From Thermoactinospora rubra (GTDB lineage: Bacteria; Actinomycetota; Actinomycetes; Streptosporangiales; Streptosporangiaceae), in NCBI RefSeq assembly GCF_002093975.1, contig NZ_KZ084332.1:125510-189509 (forward strand): a stretch of DNA of 64,000 bases. The letters run 5' to 3'. Positions 16,261-23,911 of the stretch are shown here, piece by piece; within the stretch, counting starts at the first letter, position 1, and each line of letters starts with the position of its first letter. The notes under the pieces are model-generated. The model was given only the letters and a program-made list of their open reading frames with translations. It searched no databases and was not told the origin of the DNA. Position numbers and translations under genes: made by a program.

Positions 16261-17028
16261 ATGACTGGACTCACAGGGAAGACGGCACTGGTCACGGGCG
16301 CCTCGCGGGGCATCGGACGCTCGATCGCCGAACGGCTGGCCGCCGACGGCGCCCTGGTGGCGGTGCACTACGGCAGCAACGACGCCGCGGCCGAGCAGAC
16401 CGTGGCGGCGATACGGCGGAGCGGGGGCCAGGCCTTCGCCGTGCGGGCCGAGCTGGGCGTGGACGGGGACGTCGACACGCTGTTCGCCGGGCTGGAACGA
16501 GGGCTGGAGGGGCGGCCGCTGGACATCCTCGTCAACAACGCCGCCATCATGGACTACGACGCCACGATCGAGAAGGCGACCCCCGAGGCGTACGAGAGGC
16601 TGTTCGCGGTCAACGTGCGGGCGCCGCTGTTCATCACCCAGCGGGCGCTGAAGATCATGCCGGACGGCGGGCGCATCATCAACGTCTCCTCGGGCGTGAC
16701 GTGGTTCGCCATCCCCGAGGTCGTCTACTCCATGACCAAGGGCGCGCTGAACGTCCTCACGCGCTCGCTGGCCCACACCCAGGGCGCGCGGGGCATCACG
16801 GTCAACACCGTGTCCCCGGGCATCACGGAGACCGACATGAACGGCTGGCTGGGCGACCCGGAGTCGGCCCAGAAGGTGGCCGGCATGACGGCGCTCGGCC
16901 GCCACGGGCAGCCCGGCGACATCGCCGACGCCGTGGCGTTCTTCGCCTCCGACGACGCCCGGTGGGTCACCGGCCAGGTCCTGGAGACCAACGGCGGCCT
17001 GTGGCTCGGCCCCCGCGGGGAGCGCTGA
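16261..17028 (+). CDS. SDR-family oxidoreductase under TetR control
   Basis: A 255-aa short-chain dehydrogenase. TGASRGIG is at residues 12-19, the NNAA motif follows LDILV, and catalytic Ser, Tyr and Lys lie in NVSSG and VYSMTKGA. The start has a strong GGATGGAG site. The beta-2 end (VAVHYGSN) lacks the acidic residue typical of NAD-specific members, so NADP(H) is likely. SDR genes paired with a divergent TetR are often induced by their substrate or a related xenobiotic. The substrate here is unknown. Confidence 0.9.
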   Translation: MTGLTGKTALVTGASRGIGRSIAERLAADGALVAVHYGSNDAAAEQTVAAIRRSGGQAFAVRAELGVDGDVDTLFAGLERGLEGRPLDILVNNAAIMDYDATIEKATPEAYERLFAVNVRAPLFITQRALKIMPDGGRIINVSSGVTWFAIPEVVYSMTKGALNVLTRSLAHTQGARGITVNTVSPGITETDMNGWLGDPESAQKVAGMTALGRHGQPGDIADAVAFFASDDARWVTGQVLETNGGLWLGPRGER

Positions 17029-17092
17029 CCCTTCCCGCCGGCGCCCAGGAAACCGTTTGCGGAACCGCTCCCACCATCCGCATCCTTGCCTG

Positions 17093-17812
17093 GTGGCCAT
17101 CCTGGAAGCGCGCTCCCTGACCAAGCGGTTCGGCGCCGTCACGGCCGTGGACGGGCTCGACCTCGCCGTGGGCCGCGCCGAGGTCGTCGGCCTGCTGGGG
17201 CCCAACGGCGCGGGCAAGTCCACGACCCTCCACATGCTGCTCGGCCTCATCACCCCCGACGAGGGCAGCGTCACGATGTTCGGCAAGGACCTCCACCGCA
17301 ACCGGGTGGAGGTCCTCAGCCGCATCAACTTCGCCGCCAGCTACGTCGACCTCCCCGGCACCCTGCACGTGCAGGAGGTCCTGGAGGTCTTCGCCGACCT
17401 CTACGCCGTCGACCGGCCCGCCGCGAAGGTCGCCGCGCTCCTCGACCTGCTGGAGCTCGGCCCCCTGCGCAGGCGGAAGGTCATGGAGCTGTCCTCCGGC
17501 CAGCGGACCCGCGTGCAGCTGGCCAAGGCCCTGCTCAACGAGCCGGACCTGCTGATCCTCGACGAGCCGACCGCCAACCTCGACCCCGACGCCGGCGACC
17601 GCATCCGCACGCTCCTGGTACGGCTGGCCAGGGAGGAGGGCAGGGCCATGCTGATCACCTCGCACAACATGCCCGAGGTGGAGCGGATGTGCGACCGGAT
17701 CCACTTCATGGCCGAGGGCCGCATCGTCGCCAGCGGGAGCGCCGCCGAGCTGGCGGCCTCCTTCGAGGCCGACGATCTGGAAGCGGTGTTCCTGAAGGTG
17801 GCACGCGGATGA
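17093..17812 (+). CDS. ABC exporter ATP-binding protein
   Basis: Predicted 239 aa. Walker A GPNGAGKST, signature LSSGQRTRV (an S-S-G-Q variant of LSGGQ), Walker B LLILDEPT and the H-loop SHNM are all present. It belongs to the group that partners ABC-2 membrane proteins (drug, polysaccharide or lipid export). GTG at 17093 gives the natural start VAILEARSLTKRF. Its stop overlaps the next start (ATGA), so the two subunits are co-translated. The transported molecule is unknown. Confidence 0.9.
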   Translation: MAILEARSLTKRFGAVTAVDGLDLAVGRAEVVGLLGPNGAGKSTTLHMLLGLITPDEGSVTMFGKDLHRNRVEVLSRINFAASYVDLPGTLHVQEVLEVFADLYAVDRPAAKVAALLDLLELGPLRRRKVMELSSGQRTRVQLAKALLNEPDLLILDEPTANLDPDAGDRIRTLLVRLAREEGRAMLITSHNMPEVERMCDRIHFMAEGRIVASGSAAELAASFEADDLEAVFLKVARG

Positions 17813-18645
17813 CGACGACCCTCCCCCCTCTCGCCACCCTCCCTCCCCTCGGCGCCCGGGCGCGCGGCCGTCGTGTGCTCGGCGTGGTACGCCGTGACTT
17901 CGCGGCGCTGCGGCGCAGCCCCATCCGCATGTTCGAGATCGTGTTCTGGCCCACGGTCGAGCTGGTGCTGTGGGGGTTCGTCACCCTCTTCCTGCAGACG
18001 CAGAAGGTGCCCTTCGCGGTCGGCTTCCTGCTCGGCGCGGTGCTGCTCTGGCAGGTCCTGCAGAAGGCCAGCAACGAGATCTCCATCGCCTTCCTGGAGG
18101 ACATCTGGAGCAGGAACCTCCTCAACGTGCAGGTCAGCCCGCTGTCCAGCGTGGAGTACCTGATCGGGCTGATGGTGTTCTCGCTGGGCAAGGTGGCCTT
18201 CGCGGTCGCGGTCATGTCGGCGCTGTGCCTGGCGCTGTACGGCTTCGGCGTCACCGCCATGGGCCTCGGCCTGGTGCCGTTCATGGCCCTGCTGCTGGTC
18301 ATGGGCTGGAGCCTGGGCCTGGTGGGCATCGCGGCCGTGCTCAGGTTCGGCGAGAACGCCCAGGTCATCGCCTGGTCTCTGGTGTTCGTCGCGCAGCCCC
18401 TGACCGGCATCTTCTACCCGGTCAGCGTGCTGCCCGCGCCTCTTCAGACGGTCGCCCACCTCATCCCGGGCACGTACGTCTTCGAGGGCATGCGCACGGT
18501 GCTGAACGGCGGCGCCGTGCCGTGGGGCGACCTGGCGCTCGCGGCCCTGCTCGACGTCGTCTATCTGGGGATCTCCCTGGCCGTCTTCGGCTGGGCCCTG
18601 CGGTACGCCAGGGCGCACGGCAAGCTGTCCCGCTTCGGCGAGTGA
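17809..18645 (+). CDS. ABC-2 type transporter permease
   Basis: A 278-aa membrane protein with about six transmembrane segments. It has a cytoplasmic N-terminus (RRDFAALRRSPIRMFE) and the ABC-2 family phrase FVAQPLTGIFYPVSVLPAPLQ before the last segments. It forms a 2+2 exporter with the ATPase encoded just upstream. Transcription ends at the inverted repeat 18 bases downstream. Confidence 0.9.
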   Translation: MTTTLPPLATLPPLGARARGRRVLGVVRRDFAALRRSPIRMFEIVFWPTVELVLWGFVTLFLQTQKVPFAVGFLLGAVLLWQVLQKASNEISIAFLEDIWSRNLLNVQVSPLSSVEYLIGLMVFSLGKVAFAVAVMSALCLALYGFGVTAMGLGLVPFMALLLVMGWSLGLVGIAAVLRFGENAQVIAWSLVFVAQPLTGIFYPVSVLPAPLQTVAHLIPGTYVFEGMRTVLNGGAVPWGDLALAALLDVVYLGISLAVFGWALRYARAHGKLSRFGE

Positions 18646-18662
18646 CGGTTCTCTCCATGCGA

Positions 18663-18692
18663 AAGGCCCGGTCACCTCGGTGACCGGGCCTT
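18663..18692. terminator. Terminator between ABC permease and tRNA-His
   Basis: The arms AAGGCCCGGTCACC and GGTGACCGGGCCTT are exact reverse complements separated by two bases. They are followed by TT, or AA on the other strand, so the hairpin can end both the exporter mRNA and the tRNA-His/orn side transcripts. Confidence 0.85.
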
Positions 18693-18697
18693 CCCCG

Positions 18698-18773
18698 TGG
18701 GGTGAGCGATGGGACTTGAACCCACGACATCCAGGACCACAACCTGGCGCTCTGCCAACTGAGCTACGCCCAC
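18698..18773 (-). tRNA. tRNA-His (anticodon GTG)
   Basis: The minus strand folds into a full cloverleaf: acceptor GTGGGCG/CGCTCAC, D-arm GCTCAGTTGGCAGAGC, anticodon loop TTGTGGT with anticodon GTG, and T-arm GTGGGTTCAAGTCCCAT. The discriminator is C73 and the base before G1 is G (18774), the G-1:C73 pair that marks tRNA-His. CCA is encoded (18700-18698). It lies directly downstream of orn on the same strand, an order seen in other actinomycetes. Confidence 0.97.
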
Positions 18774-18838
18774 CATGCGCGCCGCGCGAGCGGCACAGGA
18801 AAAGTGTAGCGGTGTTCCGGAGTTCTCACGCCACCCGA

Positions 18839-19432
18839 TTAGCGGGTCACGCCCTCGGCGAGCGCGCGGGCGGTCGCCGAGTCGGGGCCGGGCTGGCCGA
18901 CGAAGACCGCGGCGCGGTAGTAGCGAAGCTCCCGGATGCTCTCGGTGATGTCGGCGAGCGCGCGGTGCCCGCCCTGCTTCTCGGGCGCGGCGAAGTACAC
19001 CCGCGGGTACCAGCGGCGCACCAGCTCCTTGATGGAGGAGACGTCGATCATGCGGTAGTGGAGGTAGGCGTCGACCGCGGGCATGTCGCGGGCGAGGAAC
19101 GTGCGGTCGGTGCCGATGGAGTTGCCGCACAGCGGCGCCTTCTTGGGCTCGGCGATGTGCCGGCGCACGTAGTCGAGCACGAGCGACTCGGCCTCGGCCA
19201 GCGTGACTCCCTCCGCCAGTTCCGGCAGCAGGCCGGAGGCGGTGTGCATCTCGCGCACCACCTGCGACATCTGCTCCAGCGCCTCCGGCGGCGGCTTGAT
19301 GACGACGTCGACGCCCTCGTCCAGCTGGTTCAGCTCGCTGTCGGTGACCACGCAGGCCACCTCGATGAGCGCGTCACGCCCCAGGTCGAGCCCGGTCATC
19401 TCGCAGTCGATCCAGACCAGGAAGTCACTCAT
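18839..19432 (-). CDS. orn: Oligoribonuclease
   Basis: A 197-aa DEDDh 3'-5' exonuclease. [10 protein letters not shown] carries the first Asp and Glu, [10 protein letters not shown] the second Asp region, and HRALADI the catalytic His and final Asp. It degrades di- to pentaribonucleotides, including pGpG from c-di-GMP turnover. Length is family-standard. A good AAGGAG ribosome-binding site is present. It precedes tRNA-His on the same strand. Confidence 0.96.
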   Translation of the reverse strand: MSDFLVWIDCEMTGLDLGRDALIEVACVVTDSELNQLDEGVDVVIKPPPEALEQMSQVVREMHTASGLLPELAEGVTLAEAESLVLDYVRRHIAEPKKAPLCGNSIGTDRTFLARDMPAVDAYLHYRMIDVSSIKELVRRWYPRVYFAAPEKQGGHRALADITESIRELRYYRAAVFVGQPGPDSATARALAEGVTR

Positions 19433-19519
19433 GCAGTCTCCTTGCCTCTACAGACAAGGGTAGGGGTTGTGTGACACAGCGCATCCGTTGCCCGGAATGT
19501 GGGAAGTGTCGAACAAGTC

Positions 19520-20752
19520 TTAGGATGCCTGCAGCGAGTCCAGCACCTTGCCGACGACGTCGGTGCCGAGGTTGTCGGGCACCGAGACGTAGACCAGGGC
19601 GGGCGTTTCACCGTTGCGGTCCACCAGCACCAGCGCGCCGCGCTCCTTCTTCCACTTGTAGCCGTTCTTCTCCGACTCCTCGGAGAAGTCCAGCTCGAAC
19701 TCCAGCAGCCAGGCGTCGTGGTCGCCGACCTTGATGGCCTTGTTCTGCAGGATCTTGCGGGAGTGCTTGATGCCGTAGAAGCGGGAGAAGTCCACGAACA
19801 CCGTGGCGACGGTGCTCTGCAGGCTCTCCTTGCCGGTGTAGGGGTAGATCTGGTTCAGCGGGCCGGTGTAGACGTTGCCGATCCAGTCGTCCTCGCCGTT
19901 GTACTTCTCGTGCGAGACCGCCTGGACGGCGGCGGTCCACACCTGCATGCGCGGGTCGGTGCCGTTGATCTGCGAGTACTGCGGCACCGTCCAGCCCTCG
20001 GGCACCTCGAAGGAGATGCCGGTCTGCGGGTCGGTGACGCGGCCGTTCTGCGGCTGGGGCAGCTCGCCGGCGGGCTGCGTGGGCGCCTGCGTGGGCGGCT
20101 CGGTCTCCTCGGGCGTGGGCTGCGACTCCGAGAGCGTGGGCACCGGGGAGGGCTCGGCGGTGACGGTGCCGGACCGGTTGATGAGCACGACCGCGACCGT
20201 GACGATCAGCCCCACCACGACCAGCGCGGCGATGCCGCCCAGCACCCAGGGCAGCGCGCCGCCGCCCTTCTTGGGCGGGGCGCCGAAGCCCGGCGCGGGC
20301 ATCTGGGCGGTGCCCCACTGCGGCTGGCCCTGTCCCGGCTGTCCCGGCTGGCCCTGCCACGCCCCCCACTGCTGCTGCTGGCCGCCCGGCGCGAAATCGC
20401 CGCCCGGCGCCGGCTGGCCGCCCCACGCGGGCTGGCCCCCGCTCCCCGGAGACGCTCCGCCGTACGGCTGGGCCCCGCTTCCCGGTGACGCTCCGCTGGG
20501 CGGCTGGCCGTACACCCCCTGCTGACCCTGGCCGTAGATGGGCTCGCCGAACCGCAGCGTCGGGTTGGCCGGGCTGGCCGACGGGTCAGGGGAGGGCGGC
20601 GCGGAGGGGCCGGTCCCCGGCTGCGGCTGGGCCGTGCCCGCGGGCTGTTCCAGCGGGTGGGTGGCGTCGGTCCACTGGTTGCCGTCCCACCAGCGAAGAA
20701 GCGGCGATCCGTAGGGGTCGGGATACCAGCCTGCGGGGGTCTGCGGAGTCAT
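19520..20752 (-). CDS. DUF2510 membrane protein with Pro/Gly/Gln-rich linker
   Basis: Predicted 410 aa. It starts with a DUF2510 tryptophan motif (AGWYPDPYGSPLLRWWDG), then has a low-complexity cytoplasmic stretch rich in P, G and Q, one transmembrane helix (WVLGGIAALVVVGLIVTVAVV), a Thr/Pro/Glu linker and an extracellular domain of about 180 aa (EVPEGWTVPQYSQING onward). ATG at 20752 is preferred over an upstream codon because it places DUF2510 at the N-terminus. It is 39 bases downstream of the pseudokinase gene on the same strand and may be part of the kinase operon; its Ser/Thr-rich parts are possible phosphorylation targets (inference). Confidence 0.8.
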   Translation of the reverse strand: MTPQTPAGWYPDPYGSPLLRWWDGNQWTDATHPLEQPAGTAQPQPGTGPSAPPSPDPSASPANPTLRFGEPIYGQGQQGVYGQPPSGASPGSGAQPYGGASPGSGGQPAWGGQPAPGGDFAPGGQQQQWGAWQGQPGQPGQGQPQWGTAQMPAPGFGAPPKKGGGALPWVLGGIAALVVVGLIVTVAVVLINRSGTVTAEPSPVPTLSESQPTPEETEPPTQAPTQPAGELPQPQNGRVTDPQTGISFEVPEGWTVPQYSQINGTDPRMQVWTAAVQAVSHEKYNGEDDWIGNVYTGPLNQIYPYTGKESLQSTVATVFVDFSRFYGIKHSRKILQNKAIKVGDHDAWLLEFELDFSEESEKNGYKWKKERGALVLVDRNGETPALVYVSVPDNLGTDVVGKVLDSLQAS

Positions 20753-20791
20753 GGACGTCAGAGTAGTAAGAACCGGTTTGAGATGCATTGT

Positions 20792-22120
20792 TCAGCATGA
20801 ATAGCTGAACGTGGCCTTGTCGCGAAGGGCCTTCCCGGCGGGCACCGGGGACAGGACGTGCAGCGTGGCGGTGTACTTCTTCTTGCCTTCGCCCTTCACG
20901 GTCCACTCCAGCGGCACCGTCACCGACGTCTTGCCCTCGGAGACGACCTCCTTCTGCTGGATGCGCTCCTTGCGGTCGCTGCGCTGCCACTCGTAGACGA
21001 TCGTCCCGGCCGAGCCGTTGGTCCGCAGCGTCCCCACGATCCGCACGACCGCGTCGCAGCCCTGCGTCTTCTTCGGCGCCACGACCTCCACCGACTGCAC
21101 GGCCAGCGGCGCCGAGGAGCCGCCCAGCCGCATCCAGGCCAGCACCGCCCCCGCGAGGATCAGCGCGAAGACGGCCGCGGCGCCGACGGTGGTCCAGCGG
21201 CCCGTACGGCGGCGCCGGGCCCGGGGAGGGGCGGCGCCGGCGGCCCAGATCTTCTCGGCCGTGGTCTGCTGCGCGCCGGCTTCGGTGGGACGGCCGGGTA
21301 CGCCGGGCCCGAAGTGCTGCGCCGAGCCGGGGACGTGGAGCAGGGTGACGATCTCCCCCTCGTCCTCCCCCTCGCCCGCCGCATGGCCCGGGGGCGCGGC
21401 CGGGACCGCCCACCGGCGGGCCGCCTCCGCCAGCCGGTCCCTGCCGATGGCGCCCAGCGCGTCGCGCCCGGCCAGCAGCGTGTCCCTGGCGGCGGCCAGG
21501 CCGTGGGTCGTGGCCGTGGCGGCGGCGCGTTCGAACAGGTCTGCGGCGCGTGCCGTACCCGCCACCGCCGCCAGGCCGCGGGCCAGCGCCGCCCAGGCCA
21601 CCACGTCGCGGTCGGCGGAGGGCTGCTGCCCGCGGACGGCGTCGGCCAGCCCGCGCTCGGCCAGCAGCGCGGCTCCGTCCTCGGCGATCACCACCGTGCC
21701 GGGGTGCAGCGAGCCGTGGGCGATGCCCGAGGAGTGCAGGGCCAGCAGGGTCTGCGCGGTCTCCACCAGAACGGCGGCGGCCGAGGGCGGGTCCAGCCCG
21801 GGGCGGGACATCAGGTCCGACAGCGTCGGCGTGGTGGCCTGGCGGGTCAGCAGCCACACCTCCTCGCCGGCCGCCACCATGTCGGCGACGGGCACCAGCC
21901 CCGCGATCCCGGCCTGGGTGAGCTGCCGGTCGGTCACGACGGTGGAGACCACCCGGTCACGCACGCCCGGCAGGCTCATCACCGCCGGGTCGAAGCGCAG
22001 CGCGCCGCCGCGCCGCCCGTCGGGGCCCACCGCGTCGATCCACGTGCCGAGCTCGGTCACCCGGGTGCGTTCGGTGAGCTGGAAGCCCGCGATCCCGTGC
22101 CTGGCCGACTGGTCGCTCAT
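20792..22120 (-). CDS. Transmembrane pseudokinase-like protein
   Basis: Predicted 442 aa. The cytoplasmic part resembles a protein kinase C-lobe (LLALHSSGIAHGSLHPGTVV), but the HRD motif is HGS, no DFG is found, and the ATP-lysine region is not recognisable. Catalysis is therefore unlikely. A transmembrane helix (VGAAAVFALILAGAVLAWM) leads to an extracellular domain of about 105 aa with two cysteines, one at the very C-terminus. The ATG overlaps the stop of the upstream kinase gene (ATGA), so both are made together. It is best seen as a regulatory or scaffold partner of the kinase. It is distinct from the MviN-type pseudokinases of cell-wall synthesis because no flippase domain is present. 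Confidence 0.78.
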   Translation of the reverse strand: MSDQSARHGIAGFQLTERTRVTELGTWIDAVGPDGRRGGALRFDPAVMSLPGVRDRVVSTVVTDRQLTQAGIAGLVPVADMVAAGEEVWLLTRQATTPTLSDLMSRPGLDPPSAAAVLVETAQTLLALHSSGIAHGSLHPGTVVIAEDGAALLAERGLADAVRGQQPSADRDVVAWAALARGLAAVAGTARAADLFERAAATATTHGLAAARDTLLAGRDALGAIGRDRLAEAARRWAVPAAPPGHAAGEGEDEGEIVTLLHVPGSAQHFGPGVPGRPTEAGAQQTTAEKIWAAGAAPPRARRRRTGRWTTVGAAAVFALILAGAVLAWMRLGGSSAPLAVQSVEVVAPKKTQGCDAVVRIVGTLRTNGSAGTIVYEWQRSDRKERIQQKEVVSEGKTSVTVPLEWTVKGEGKKKYTATLHVLSPVPAGKALRDKATFSYSC

Positions 22121-23799
22121 CCTCCGATCCTCCTGCGGCGCCGCCCGGCGACGTGGCCGGTCACCGTCAGTGTGACGGGTACGGTCCCCGACGTCACCAG
22201 CCCGAGCGCGAGCAGCGCGGCGGGGGCGGCGGCCATGGCGGACGGCGTCGGGCCGGGCGGGGTCGCCGAGGGGGCGGGCGGCCCGTCGGTGTCGGTGCTG
22301 GAGGTCGTGGGCGAGGACGAGGTCGTGGGCGTCGTGGTGGCGGTCGCGGTCTGGGACGGCGTGGAGGTCGGCGTCCGGGTCGGCGTGGGCCTGGTGGGAC
22401 GCGGCGTGGGGGGCCGTTGCGACGTGGTGGTCGCCGAGGGGGTGGGCGTGGGCTTGCCGCGCGACGGCTCGCCGGTCTGACCCGGCCAGGTCCGGCCGGG
22501 CGCGTCCTTGGAGGGGGACGGCTTGGCGGTGCTCTTGGCGGGGCTCGCCTTGGGCGTCGGGGCGCGCGTCTGCGTCGGCGTCGGGGTGGCGCTCGGCGGG
22601 ACGGTGGGCCGGCCCGTCGCTGGGGCGGTGGGACTCGGCTCGGCCTGCTCGGGAGTGGGCTCGGACGCGGTGGGGGTGGGATCCTCCCCGCCCTGCTCGG
22701 CCTGCGGCGGCGGCAGCGTGGGCGACAGGGTGGCGGGCGAGAGCGCGCTCGTCCGGGCCCGCAGCTCCGCGTCGCCGCGCCCCGACACGAGGATCGCCAC
22801 GGTGGAGATCACCAAGCCCGCGCAGACCGCTCCGACGGCCAGCTTGACCGCGCGCCCCCGCATGCCGGGCAGCCTGCTCTCGGCCAGCGTGCTGGCCGAC
22901 TGCGCCGGCGGCTCCTGGCCGCCGGGGAACAGCACGAGCAGCAGCCCGGCCAGCCGGGCCAGGCGGCGCCTGCCGCGCTCCTCCCAGTCCGGCCCGTACG
23001 CCGCCGCCGCGACGGCCTCCAGCTCCGTCACGAACGCCTCGGCGGAGGGCGGCCGGTCGTCGGGGTTCTTGGCCAGCCCGCGCTCCACGAGCCCCTGCAG
23101 GGGTTCGGGCACCTGCTCCACCGGCGGCGGCGTGCTGTGGTGCTGCCTGGCCAGCGCGGCGATGTTGGCCGCCCGGTAGGGGCGGGTGCCGGTCAGGCAC
23201 TCGAAGAACACGGCGGTGGCGGCGTAGACGTCGGTGGCGGGCGTGGCGGCCCCGCCGCTCCACTGCTCGGGCGCCATGTAGGCGGGCGTCCCCGCGGCCG
23301 AGGCGCCCGTCCCGGCCCGTACGGCGATGCCGAAGTCGACGAGCTTGCTCACGCCGTCGCCGCGGACGATGACGTTCTCGGGCTTGTAGTCCCGGTGCAC
23401 CACGCCCGCGGCGTGCGCGGCGGCCAGCCCCCGCAGGGAGCCCTTCAGCACGGTGAGCGCCGCCTCCGGCCCGGTGGGCCCCTCCGAGCCGAGGAGCTCG
23501 CGCAGCGAGACGCCGTCGATGAGCTCCATGACGATGGCGGCGCCCTCGCCGGTCTCCACGTAGTCGATCAGCCGGGCGTTGTGCGGGCTGCGCACCGAGG
23601 CCAGCAGCCTGGCCTCGTGGCGGAACCGGGCGACGAAGCCGACGTCGGCTCTGAGCTCGTCGGACAGGTACTTGACGGCCACCTCGGCGCCGTCGCTGTC
23701 GCGGGTGGCCAGCATCACGCGCCCGGACGCTCCCGCGCCCAGCTCGCGCACGTGCGTGTAGCCGGGGACCCGCCACCGTCCGTCGGGCATGCCGTTCAT
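22117..23799 (-). CDS. Transmembrane Ser/Thr protein kinase 1
   Basis: Predicted 560 aa. The active Hanks-type kinase domain has the Gly loop ELGAGASGRV, Lys43, HRDYKPEN (HRD 135-137), DFG 155-157 and MAPE in the activation segment. A helix at about 318-339 crosses the membrane. An unusually long Thr/Pro/Ser linker follows. The last 41 residues form a second hydrophobic stretch ending in a run of five Arg (553-557), so the C-terminus may return to the cytoplasm. No PASTA domain is present. It is coupled to the pseudokinase gene. Signals sensed and substrates are unknown. Confidence 0.88.
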   Translation of the reverse strand: MNGMPDGRWRVPGYTHVRELGAGASGRVMLATRDSDGAEVAVKYLSDELRADVGFVARFRHEARLLASVRSPHNARLIDYVETGEGAAIVMELIDGVSLRELLGSEGPTGPEAALTVLKGSLRGLAAAHAAGVVHRDYKPENVIVRGDGVSKLVDFGIAVRAGTGASAAGTPAYMAPEQWSGGAATPATDVYAATAVFFECLTGTRPYRAANIAALARQHHSTPPPVEQVPEPLQGLVERGLAKNPDDRPPSAEAFVTELEAVAAAAYGPDWEERGRRRLARLAGLLLVLFPGGQEPPAQSASTLAESRLPGMRGRAVKLAVGAVCAGLVISTVAILVSGRGDAELRARTSALSPATLSPTLPPPQAEQGGEDPTPTASEPTPEQAEPSPTAPATGRPTVPPSATPTPTQTRAPTPKASPAKSTAKPSPSKDAPGRTWPGQTGEPSRGKPTPTPSATTTSQRPPTPRPTRPTPTRTPTSTPSQTATATTTPTTSSSPTTSSTDTDGPPAPSATPPGPTPSAMAAAPAALLALGLVTSGTVPVTLTVTGHVAGRRRRRIGG

Positions 23800-23911
23800 C
23801 AGGGTCTCCTAATTCTGGGCCCCCATCCCGCATCAGACGGACGGTACGGTAGCCGACTCATGTGACTAACGTCCGGGAGTTTAGTGGTTGATTTTTGGTG
23901 AATGTCGTGAA

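Noticed and set aside
18698..18773. tRNA-His as an integration (att) site
   Set aside because: No integrase gene or duplicated tRNA 3' end is seen nearby.
20792..22120. MviN-type pseudokinase
   Set aside because: No multi-helix flippase region is present, only a single membrane helix.
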